Below, piece after piece: positions 52,289 to 60,170 of a stretch of 64,000 bases of DNA. The stretch is from assembly GCF_000266905.1 (NCBI RefSeq), contig NC_018027.1:1674001-1738000 (forward strand), written 5' to 3'. Positions within the stretch are counted from its first letter, which is position 1. Each line of letters starts with the position of its first letter. This stretch comes from Mycolicibacterium chubuense NBB4. GTDB taxonomy: Bacteria > Actinomycetota > Actinomycetes > Mycobacteriales > Mycobacteriaceae. Both the position numbers and the translations under genes were made by a program. Below the pieces are notes generated by a model that did no database searches, was not told the origin of the DNA, and saw nothing but the letters and a program-made list of their open reading frames with translations.

Positions 52289-53416
52289 CTAGACCGTCAC
52301 GGCGAGCAGAAGCCGCACCAGTTCGGCTTGGCGATGTGTCGCGGTCTTGCTGAAGACGTTGCCCAAGTGCGTTTTCACGGTATCGCGGGACAGTTGTAGG
52401 TGGTCCCCGATCGGTCCCAGACCTTCACCGTTCAGCGTGAGCTGCGCGACCGCGGTCTCGGTCTTGGTCAGACTGAACAGCTCGCGGAGCACGTCGGATG
52501 CCGGTATCGGACGCCGCTCGGGATCGACGATGACGACCTGGGCAGTTGGTCCCCGAGAAACGACCTCGGTCCTCGGATGGTTCATCGGCACGACGTGGAC
52601 AGCGTAGGGGCGACGGCCGGACGGGCGGTCACACGCCAGAGAGCCGCCATGGCGGATGCCGAACGCATCCCCGTCGAGTGCGAAGTTCAGCAAGGCCTCC
52701 AGTCGCAGGCACATCCGGGGGGCTGAAGCTGCGAGACGACCGGCGCGCGAAATCAATCCGTCGCCTTCGCGCAACATGCGCTCGGCCGCGGCGTTGGCGT
52801 GCACGAGACGCAAGCCGGCGGCGACGATGACGATCCCGTGTTCGACGTAGTCCAGTGCATCCGCGAGCTCACCGGTGCGACGTGACAAACTCGTCAGACC
52901 GTTCTGCACGCGCAGCCCGTGCTGGAGGTGCGGGACGAGCATGGTGAACAACTGTGTCAGGTCTTGGTTGTCGAATGTCTCGGAGCCTTGCGTTCCTGCG
53001 ATCAGGAAGCTCGTCGGCTCGGCTTCGTTCGTCAGCCGAACGAAGATGCCATCGGTCAGGCCGTTCGGACGAATCCAATCGTTGAAGAACTCGGCGCTTG
53101 TGCGGGGCTCGATCACTTCCGTCCCGGTGCGCAACACACCAACTGGTCCGCGCTCAACGGTCTGCAGAACATAGTCGTGGCGACCGAAGTGCTCGGCGTA
53201 GGAACCCGGTTGGGTTTCCGGTGACAAGGCGCCGGTCATCGACCGGCTGACTCCGTCGGTGAACACCAGCGACGTGGACCGCACCCGTCGCCCCGCGACG
53301 GTCGCCGTCACGAAGGTGTGATGAATGTGCGCGATCGCCTCATCCCACAAGTCCGGGGTGACCGCCGCGGCATAGATCATCGACAACATCTCTGAGAAAG
53401 CAGCGACAGTGATCAT
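52289..53416 (-). CDS. LuxR-type HTH transcriptional regulator
   Basis: A 375-residue regulator. I use ATG 53416 (MITVAAFSEMLSMIYAAAV) because the 22 residues from an earlier ATG at 53482 are Arg/Cys-rich. The N-terminal about 300 residues form a sensory region (autoinducer- or PAS-like, WDEAIAHIHHTF, and later DYVEHGIVIVAAGLRLVHAN, which reads as a PAS core). The last 65 are a GerE/LuxR HTH (FSLTKTETAVAQLTLNGEGL, SRDTVKTHLGNVFSKTATH). It is divergent from the operon of mosaic secreted proteins with 213 bases between, making it their best candidate regulator. Confidence 0.85.
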   Translation of the reverse strand: MITVAAFSEMLSMIYAAAVTPDLWDEAIAHIHHTFVTATVAGRRVRSTSLVFTDGVSRSMTGALSPETQPGSYAEHFGRHDYVLQTVERGPVGVLRTGTEVIEPRTSAEFFNDWIRPNGLTDGIFVRLTNEAEPTSFLIAGTQGSETFDNQDLTQLFTMLVPHLQHGLRVQNGLTSLSRRTGELADALDYVEHGIVIVAAGLRLVHANAAAERMLREGDGLISRAGRLAASAPRMCLRLEALLNFALDGDAFGIRHGGSLACDRPSGRRPYAVHVVPMNHPRTEVVSRGPTAQVVIVDPERRPIPASDVLRELFSLTKTETAVAQLTLNGEGLGPIGDHLQLSRDTVKTHLGNVFSKTATHRQAELVRLLLAVTV

Positions 53417-53629
53417 CAGTCCGCAACACCGCCTTCGCTCGCATCTGGAGCGGCGGCCAGCGACATCGACATCGACCGCCACGTGTCAGTAAACCTCACC
53501 CGTTCGGGCGAAGCGGGCAAAACGACGCGATGGTGTAGTTGACCCACGGTCGAGTAATCGCGACGACCGGCTCAGACGACCTCTCGACAGGGTGCGCGTC
53601 AGATCGGGCGACGAAAGGCAAGAGCAGCA

Positions 53630-54295
53630 ATGAATTTCACAAGATCAAATACTTCGAGGTTGCTGGCCGCGGTAGCTGTCGGCGCGGTCGGAATCGTCTC
53701 GGCACCGGCCGCCCACGCCGACGAATCGTGCAAGGTCGACGGCGAGTACCTGAATCTCAAAAATCGGGAGCTGGGCTACCAATCGATGTTCGTCCAAACC
53801 GACGGAACGCACTTCGGGCCAGGAATCGGAACCGCCGCCCACGGCGAGAACCCGACGTATGGCACTGTCAGCGACAGCGTATTCTCGGGCCGATTCCTGT
53901 CTTTCACGATCACGTGGAATGACAACAAGGGAAGAGCGCACTACGCGGCCACCGTCGGCGACGACGGATTCGCGCACGGCGCGGCCGACGGACCGCAGAT
54001 ACCGATCAACCTCTGGAATGCCGGATTATGGGACTCGACAACGCACATCACGTGCTCATCGACCCAAAGTCCTGCGGCGGCACACACGTTGACCGGTGAT
54101 GTGCAGCTCTATGACAAGCCCGGCGGCGACGACGCGGGTGCCGTCGTCATTGCGGAGCTCAAGAAAGGCGATGCTGTGGTACTCAACGGCCCGTGTCCCA
54201 TAGTCGCCGCCGACGCGACAAACGGCTGGTGCGTGATCACCGACACCACCAAGAACAAGACAGGCGCCGTCTGGGGGGATTTCGTCTCGAAGTGA
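53630..54295 (+). CDS. Secreted protein, domain B plus SH3-like tail
   Basis: A 221-residue exported protein with a signal peptide ending AHADES (about 30). Residues 33-145 form a beta-rich domain (called B here) bounded by cysteines, with LSFTITWNDNKGRAHYAAT at its heart. Residues about 152-221 form a bacterial-SH3-like unit (VQLYDKPGG, ELKKGDAVVLNGPCP, GWCVITD, AVWGDFV) with a cysteine pair. Domain B reappears as the C-terminal half of the next protein (LSFTIVWYDKQGGHAE). The start ATG 53630 has an AAGGCAAGAGC site. Function is unknown; SH3-like tails often bind peptidoglycan or peptides. It is the first gene of a three-gene run. Confidence 0.8.
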   Translation: MNFTRSNTSRLLAAVAVGAVGIVSAPAAHADESCKVDGEYLNLKNRELGYQSMFVQTDGTHFGPGIGTAAHGENPTYGTVSDSVFSGRFLSFTITWNDNKGRAHYAATVGDDGFAHGAADGPQIPINLWNAGLWDSTTHITCSSTQSPAAAHTLTGDVQLYDKPGGDDAGAVVIAELKKGDAVVLNGPCPIVAADATNGWCVITDTTKNKTGAVWGDFVSK

Positions 54296-54384
54296 CGTCG
54301 CCGCGCACTATCTCCGACGACCTCGAACCAAGGAATCAGCGGCGTTTGAGTACCGGCCACTCGCTCGCCGGGGAAAGGAGGGGG

Positions 54385-55218
54385 ATGGTCAGCGTCAAGT
54401 TCGCCCGGCGTCACCGTCGCGTCGCGACGGGAATGATGACCGGCATTCTCACGACCGCTCTGGTGCTCGCCCCACCCGCGGCCGCGCTCCATGTCGAGCA
54501 ATACATCGAAGTGCCGCAATGCCAACCGGCTACGAGCCAAGTGTGTCCGCAGAGCCCGGAAGTGCGGTTCACCGCTGGACAGAACGACCGGATTCAAGCG
54601 CAGTTCACCGCGAATGCCAACCACTGCTCGGACATTCTCGTGCGCTTCAACGTCGACAACTACCCGCAGAGCGAGTGGCTTCGAGTCGGACCGGGTCAGA
54701 CCGTCACCAGCCCGTTCTTCGACAGGAGCGGAGAGCATGTCCTCAGCGTGACTGCCCAAGGTGTCGAAGGTGGCTGTAACACCGGTGTTCTCAATGCATG
54801 GGGTGGCACAGTTCGCATCGATTCGGTTGACGTTGTGGGACCCGCTCCCCATCCCGTCGCCGATTCCACGCCGGCACCTTGTTCGTGGAGGTACTCCGGC
54901 GGCGTCGTCATCGACCAGGACAACGGTATCCGGGTCGACCTCGACCAGTGGCACGATCTCACGGCCATGGGTCCCGCGCATCTGTACGCGCCGGGGTCGA
55001 CCGTCCAGTCCAATCGTGGAGAGGTCATCGGAGCAGGCGGTGAGGGAACGAACCTGAGCTTCACCATCGTGTGGTACGACAAGCAGGGAGGGCATGCCGA
55101 GACCAACGATTACACCGGCAGTATCGACCCACAATGGGGGACGCTGGGCGGAACCACCGTCAACAACGCCGGAGTCACCAATCACTGGTCGGCGCAAGAA
55201 CATTGGATGTGCACGTGA
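54385..55218 (+). CDS. Secreted two-domain protein (A plus B)
   Basis: A 277-residue exported protein. I start at ATG 54385, placed behind AAAGGAGGGGG and directly before a signal peptide ending PPAAALHV. Residues 36-148 form domain A, with four cysteines in CQPATSQVC, ANHCSDI and GGCNTG. Residues about 165-277 form domain B, opening CSWRYSGG and containing LSFTIVWYDKQGGHAE, ending MCT. Domain A is the whole mature part of the next protein, and domain B the first domain of the previous one. Longer in-frame sequence upstream is not gene-like. The gene is 89 bases after its neighbour. No enzyme motif is visible. Confidence 0.8.
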   Translation: MVSVKFARRHRRVATGMMTGILTTALVLAPPAAALHVEQYIEVPQCQPATSQVCPQSPEVRFTAGQNDRIQAQFTANANHCSDILVRFNVDNYPQSEWLRVGPGQTVTSPFFDRSGEHVLSVTAQGVEGGCNTGVLNAWGGTVRIDSVDVVGPAPHPVADSTPAPCSWRYSGGVVIDQDNGIRVDLDQWHDLTAMGPAHLYAPGSTVQSNRGEVIGAGGEGTNLSFTIVWYDKQGGHAETNDYTGSIDPQWGTLGGTTVNNAGVTNHWSAQEHWMCT

Positions 55219-55340
55219 GGGCGTCACCGCCGGTGGGCCAGGGAGCGACCACCGAATCGTTGAGTGTCGGCAGCACCGCGGCAGGGCGTCTTGTCCCTCC
55301 GTGACTCACTCGGTCGAAATCTCTGTCGAAAGGAACATTG

Positions 55341-55799
55341 ATGTCTCGCAACAATCTCCGCCTCGCGCGGTTGGCTGCCGAAGTCTGTGTCATGGTCACC
55401 GCGACCACTGCCGCCGGGCTGGCGATCGCCTGGCCCGCATCGGCAAAGCCTTACGTGCAGGACAGCTACATCGAGGTGCCGCAATGCCAGCCGGCGACGA
55501 GCCAGCTCTGTCCGCAGATCCCGACCGCGAGCGTCGGCGCGATCATGGCCCCCACCGTGTCGTTCACGGCCAACGCCAACCACTGCTCCGACATCATCGC
55601 TCACGTCTTCATCGACGGGGAGGAATTCGGCTCCGACCTCCTCGAGCCGGGGGAGACCACTCCCGAGTTCCCGTTGGAGGATCTACGACCCCACACGGTC
55701 GGCATACAGGCCGAGGGCGTTCCTGGCGGCTGCAACCGCGGCTGGGTCGACGCGTGGGGCGGGACTCTTCATTTCAAGGGGACCCTGCCACTGTCGTGA
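55341..55799 (+). CDS. Secreted single-domain protein (A)
   Basis: A 152-residue exported protein starting at ATG 55341; a TTG directly precedes it. The signal peptide ends WPASAKP. The mature part is domain A: YIEVPQCQPATSQLCPQIP, SFTANANHCSDIIAH, GVPGGCNRGWVDAWGGTLHF. All four cysteines and the NHCSDI and AWGGT motifs are shared with the first half of the previous protein, and the YIEVPQCQPATSQ segment is identical. It is clearly a duplicate by sequence. The FUSC gene follows after 36 bases, possibly in the same transcript. Confidence 0.8.
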   Translation: MSRNNLRLARLAAEVCVMVTATTAAGLAIAWPASAKPYVQDSYIEVPQCQPATSQLCPQIPTASVGAIMAPTVSFTANANHCSDIIAHVFIDGEEFGSDLLEPGETTPEFPLEDLRPHTVGIQAEGVPGGCNRGWVDAWGGTLHFKGTLPLS

Positions 55800-55835
55800 A
55801 ACCCTCCGCGGCCACGCCGAAGGTCCCGGCACCCG

Positions 55836-57932
55836 ATGCCGGACAATCAGCGGATGCAGACGTGGTCCGTGAGGCAGGTGGCCAGGCGGCTGGTCCCGAC
55901 CGATCCGGGGCAGGTCCGGCTGCGCTCGGCCGCGGCGACGACGACGTCGCTGATCATCGCCATCGTCGCGCTGCTGGGTTTCACGCGAGTGACCGGACAG
56001 CCGATCACCGTGGCGATGCTCGGCGCGGTGGTGGCGATGCAGGCCTCGGCTGCGGTCAAGGATCGCGACCAGCGCAGCCGCGTCATCACCACACTGTGGC
56101 TGTTCGTGCCGTCGATCTGCGCGGTGACGCTGGCGGCGTTGCTGACACCGCACGGCAAGATCGCCGACGTCGGGTTCATCGTCGTGCTGTTCGCCGCGGT
56201 CTGGGTCCGACGGTACGGCCCGCGCGGCAACGCGCTCGGGGTGATCGCGTTCATCTCCTACTTCTTCGCCCTGTTCCTGCGGGTCTCGATCAGCCAGGTG
56301 CCGGTGTTGGCGGTGGCCGTCGCCGTCGGGATCGCCTCCTCGTTGTTCGTGCGCGTGGTTCTGTTCCCCGACCGCCCCCGTGCCGAGGCACGGCGTCTGA
56401 TGTCGGCTCTGCGTGCAGCGTCGACCGTCGCGCTGGACGCGGCGGCCGCTCCCGACGACGGTATCGAGGCGTTGCGGCGACGAATGGACCAGCTGGGCGA
56501 GACCGCGCTGCTGATCGACGACTGGCTGGACCGCCATGAGGCCGCGAAGTCGCTCAGCGTGACGAGCAAGGACCTCGCGCGCCGGGTCTTCGAGGCGCAG
56601 ATCATGCTCGAGCAGTCTGCGGTCCTGCTCTGGCGCCTGGGTTCTCCGCACCGGTGGCCGGCCGACGTTCGGGACGCGGTCACGGCACTGCGGACGACGT
56701 TGACCAACGACCCGGCCGACGACGAACTGCGAGAGGCGCGCCGGCACGGAGCGGCATCGGCGGAGCGGGCTGATCTCTCGACACCGGAGGGCTTGGCCAC
56801 GGTGGCGGTGTTCCGGGCGATGCAGGCGCACTTGGCCATACATCACATCACCACCAATGCGCTCGGTGTCACCGACGAAGCCCCCCAAGAGGAGCACGAC
56901 GACTCCCGAGACGCCGACGAGGACGAGGACTCGGGGCTGCATCCCACCACCAAGACCGCCGTTCAAGTCGCGATCGCCACCAGCGCGGCCACGATTCTGG
57001 GCGAGCTCATCTCGCCGGATCGGTGGTACTGGGCCGTGCTGACCGCCTTCCTCGTCTTCACCGGTGTCACCACCCGCGGGGAACTCTTGTCGCGCGTCGG
57101 CCATCGCATCATCGGCACCATCGCCGGTGTGGTGGCGGGGGTGCTGTTGGCGGCCGTCGTCGGCCAGCACCCGGCCGTGCAGATCGTCGTGCTGCTGATC
57201 TGCGTCTTCTGCGCGTTCTACCTCGTCACGGTCGCCTACGTGTGGCTCACGTTCTTCGTGACGGTGCTGTTGGCCATGCTGTACGGGCTGCTGGGCAACT
57301 TCAGCCTGCAGGTGCTGGAGTTGAGGATCGCCGAGACCGCGGCGGGCGGGCTGGTCGGGGTCGCCGCGGCGTACTTCGTCTTCTCCACCAAGACCCGCGC
57401 CACCTTCGTCGAGAAGGTGCACGAGTATCTCGATCGCGTGCAGGAGGTGATCGACTCGAGTGTGGATTCCGTGCTCGCTCCCGGCGGTGAGACCGACCTG
57501 GTGGCACAGTCTCGCCAGATGGACAACGCGCTGCTCGCCGTGATCACGGCCGGCAAGCCGTTGCAGATCGGGCCCACATCGGACCTGCGTCGCGGTGTGC
57601 GGCGGCTGGTCCGCGGATTGCAGATCGGCAACAGGTCGGCGCACGCGTTGGCTCGAGCCGGCGTGGCCGCCGCTGCAGCGCAGCAGGATTCGGCGCCGCC
57701 GGAGGCGACTGCCGATGCGCTTCGGCACGCAGTCGCCCAGACCTGCGCCACAATCGCCGTCGTGAGAACCGTCGCCTCGGGGGAGCAGGCGGCCGCCTCC
57801 GACCGCCGGAGCGACCAGGTGATCGCCGATGCTCTCGACATGCCGGAACTGCCACCGGGACCCGTGCGCGCCGCGATCCGCGCCATGAACACTCTCGATC
57901 GCACCCTGGCCGAGGTGACCAACCGCGTGTGA
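55836..57932 (+). CDS. FUSC-family membrane protein
   Basis: A 698-residue protein with two hydrophobic bundles of about five to six helices (residues 35-175 and 380-530). They are separated by a hydrophilic, partly coiled-coil region with an acidic stretch (EEHDDSRDADEDEDSG). The second bundle has AVLTAFLVFTGVTTRGE and the RIIGTIAGVVAGVLLA helix typical of the FUSC/aromatic-acid-exporter-like family. The C-terminal about 170 residues are cytoplasmic helices. Members export aromatic acids or act in envelope stress; the substrate here is open. Two starts (55836, 55854) are possible. Its nearness to the secreted trio makes a secretion-related role conceivable but unproven. Confidence 0.85.
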   Translation: MPDNQRMQTWSVRQVARRLVPTDPGQVRLRSAAATTTSLIIAIVALLGFTRVTGQPITVAMLGAVVAMQASAAVKDRDQRSRVITTLWLFVPSICAVTLAALLTPHGKIADVGFIVVLFAAVWVRRYGPRGNALGVIAFISYFFALFLRVSISQVPVLAVAVAVGIASSLFVRVVLFPDRPRAEARRLMSALRAASTVALDAAAAPDDGIEALRRRMDQLGETALLIDDWLDRHEAAKSLSVTSKDLARRVFEAQIMLEQSAVLLWRLGSPHRWPADVRDAVTALRTTLTNDPADDELREARRHGAASAERADLSTPEGLATVAVFRAMQAHLAIHHITTNALGVTDEAPQEEHDDSRDADEDEDSGLHPTTKTAVQVAIATSAATILGELISPDRWYWAVLTAFLVFTGVTTRGELLSRVGHRIIGTIAGVVAGVLLAAVVGQHPAVQIVVLLICVFCAFYLVTVAYVWLTFFVTVLLAMLYGLLGNFSLQVLELRIAETAAGGLVGVAAAYFVFSTKTRATFVEKVHEYLDRVQEVIDSSVDSVLAPGGETDLVAQSRQMDNALLAVITAGKPLQIGPTSDLRRGVRRLVRGLQIGNRSAHALARAGVAAAAAQQDSAPPEATADALRHAVAQTCATIAVVRTVASGEQAAASDRRSDQVIADALDMPELPPGPVRAAIRAMNTLDRTLAEVTNRV

Positions 57933-57942
57933 ATGCGCGTCG

Positions 57943-58833
57943 TCATCCGGGCGGCGCCGGCGGTGTCGCGGCCTGGGACCGCACGGCTCCGATACTGGCC
58001 GTCACGACCAGCCCGATCGCGACGTAGTCGGTCGGGCCGAGTCGCTGACTCAGCACAACCCATCCCGCCAGCGCGGCGATGGCCGGCGACAGACTGGTCA
58101 CGATCGCGAAGACGTGGGGCGGCAGCGTCCGCAGGGAGGTCAGCTCCAGCGAGTAGGGGATGACCGAGCACATCAACCCGACAAGGATCGCCAAACCCAC
58201 CACGGTCCAACTGGCGGCCGCGCGAGTGTCGATCGACATCGCCGCGGCCGGGGCCGTCAGCGCAGCACCGATCGCGCTGGCCAGCGCCAGAGCGTCCAGG
58301 CTGGGGAAGATCCGGCCGGCATGGGCGGTCGCCAGAATGTAGCCGGCCCAGCCGATCGCGGCTCCGGCGGCGAGGACCAGTCCGAGCGCATCCCACGCAG
58401 GCAGGTGGCCGCGGCCCAACCCCAGCAGCGCGACACCGGCGAAGGCCAGTGCGGCCCAGGCCCAACCAGACCGGCGGCGACTGAGCATGACCGAGAGGAT
58501 CAGCGGTCCGCAGATCTCAACGGTGACGGCGACGCCCAGGGGTATCCGCGAAAGTGCTTCGTAGAAGCACAGATTCATCGTAGTCAGCGACACGGACAAC
58601 GCGGCGACCGAACGGTATGCGTGCCTCGTCAGACCGCGCACCGTGGGACGGACCGCTACGCACAGCACCACGGCCGCCACCGCGAATCGCGCGAAAACCG
58701 TACCGGTGACGCCCAGTGGGGCGAACAAGCCGACCGCGAAGGCGGCGCCCACTTCCTGGACCGCGGCTGCGATGACCACCAACAGCGCCGGCCACGCCAC
58801 TGCGCTCTCTCTTCGCGCCGGCATCCTGTCCAT
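57943..58833 (-). CDS. EamA/RhtA-type exporter
   Basis: A 296-residue membrane protein with ten helices in two EamA repeats, ending LAGWVVLSQRLGPTDYVAIGLVV, the classical last-helix motif. It resembles RhtA, a threonine/homoserine exporter, and other drug/metabolite transporters. It begins 13 bases after the stop of the SbtA-like gene on the same strand, so the two share a transcript. Exported compound unknown. Convergent with the FUSC gene. Confidence 0.85.
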   Translation of the reverse strand: MDRMPARRESAVAWPALLVVIAAAVQEVGAAFAVGLFAPLGVTGTVFARFAVAAVVLCVAVRPTVRGLTRHAYRSVAALSVSLTTMNLCFYEALSRIPLGVAVTVEICGPLILSVMLSRRRSGWAWAALAFAGVALLGLGRGHLPAWDALGLVLAAGAAIGWAGYILATAHAGRIFPSLDALALASAIGAALTAPAAAMSIDTRAAASWTVVGLAILVGLMCSVIPYSLELTSLRTLPPHVFAIVTSLSPAIAALAGWVVLSQRLGPTDYVAIGLVVTASIGAVRSQAATPPAPPG

Positions 58834-58846
58834 CGTCGCAGAGGGG

Positions 58847-60085
58847 TCAGGTGACCGGAAGCCAGTGACCGACGGCGCGGGAGATCTCCATGTAGACCGG
58901 GATCCCGATGGTGACGTTGTAGGGGAACGTGAGGCCCAGAGACGCGGCCAGCGGTAGCGTCGGGCTGGCCTCGGGGATCGCCAGCCTCTGCACCGCAGGC
59001 ACGGCGATGTAGGAAGCCGAACCGCACAACAGGGCGAACAGAACGTAGGTGCCGGGCTCGAAATGGGTGTGTGTCGCCACGGCGTAGCAGCGCGCGACCA
59101 GAATCCCGAAGGTCGCGAACAGGTTTGGTGCCAGCAGGCCGAAGACGACGAGTCCTCGGCCGCCGCTCCTGACGTCCTTCAACTTGCGGGACGCCCTCAT
59201 GCCCATCTCGAACAGGAACAGGCAGAGCAGACCTTCGAAGGCCCGATTGAAGATCACATTCGTCGACTCGACGGCCTTGGCACCCTGGAGTCCGCTGAGC
59301 AGGCCGATGATCAGTCCGCCGAAGAGCAGACACAGCCCGGGGTTGAGGAACAGCTCCCGCAGCAGAGAGGCGGAGATGAGACGCTGCTTCCCGTACTCGG
59401 CGGAGATGCCGCCCGACTCGGGATGCTCACGTTTCTCGAGCGACAGCTCGAGCTCGTCCTCGACGGCGCGCTCGAGTCGGGTCGGTGCGTGCCCGGCCGC
59501 GGCAGCGACGACGGCCTGCCGCTCGGCGTGCCTGTCGTAGCCGGGTTCGTCGGGCATGTTGCCCAGAGGGTCCATCCCGCGCCGGCGCAGCCGGGAGACG
59601 AGGTAGATCGCCACCAGACAGCCGGGAACCTCCATGACGGCCAGCATCACCGGCATGTAGGCGTCGAACGCCAGGCCTGCCGCCGTGAGGACCGCGACGC
59701 AGGTCGCGAACGTGCCCGCCGAGTCCGAGCCGTAGTAGCCGGCGACGGTGGCCGTGTCGACGCGCCGCATCGGCGTCGTCCGGGACAGCAGAAGATAGGC
59801 GACGACACCCACGATCAGGTTGGTGAGGAAGCCCAGGACCATGAACCCAGCCACGGTGCCGATGGAAGAGGGGTGGATCAGCGCCAGCTGCTCGCCTCCG
59901 TGCCAGCCGACGGCCAGCAGCAGGTACATGGTCAGGCCCTGGTACACCGCGTACGGAAACTCGAACTCCACCTTCAGGATCGGGATCAGGAAGCCGAAAT
60001 AGAAGAACAGCAGCAGCGGCTTGAAGAGGTTGGACTGAAAATTCGCCAAGAAGTCATGGACCACCGATCGCCCCCCGATTCGCAC
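58847..60085 (-). CDS. SbtA-type sodium-dependent bicarbonate transporter
   Basis: A 412-residue membrane protein of the SbtA family (DUF897). FQSNLFKPLLLFFYFGFLIP opens the first helix region. ATVAGYYGSDSAGTFATCVA holds the anion site motif with conserved Gly-Ser. A cytoplasmic charged loop (about 190-235, acidic) separates the two halves. The second half contains LFLFEMGMRASRKL and CGSASYIAVPAVQRLAIPEA. In cyanobacteria SbtA imports bicarbonate; in heterotrophs it may supply carboxylases. The usual regulator SbtB (PII-like) is absent next to it. The EamA gene is co-directional 13 bases downstream. The start is ATG 60085. Confidence 0.85.
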   Translation of the reverse strand: MRIGGRSVVHDFLANFQSNLFKPLLLFFYFGFLIPILKVEFEFPYAVYQGLTMYLLLAVGWHGGEQLALIHPSSIGTVAGFMVLGFLTNLIVGVVAYLLLSRTTPMRRVDTATVAGYYGSDSAGTFATCVAVLTAAGLAFDAYMPVMLAVMEVPGCLVAIYLVSRLRRRGMDPLGNMPDEPGYDRHAERQAVVAAAAGHAPTRLERAVEDELELSLEKREHPESGGISAEYGKQRLISASLLRELFLNPGLCLLFGGLIIGLLSGLQGAKAVESTNVIFNRAFEGLLCLFLFEMGMRASRKLKDVRSGGRGLVVFGLLAPNLFATFGILVARCYAVATHTHFEPGTYVLFALLCGSASYIAVPAVQRLAIPEASPTLPLAASLGLTFPYNVTIGIPVYMEISRAVGHWLPVT

Positions 60086-60170
60086 AGTGGCGGCATCGCG
60101 ATCTGCCGCGGCTAGTGGAATCTAGCGCGAGCTGAGCCGATACCCCTGCGAACACTCCGCAGAGGACGCC

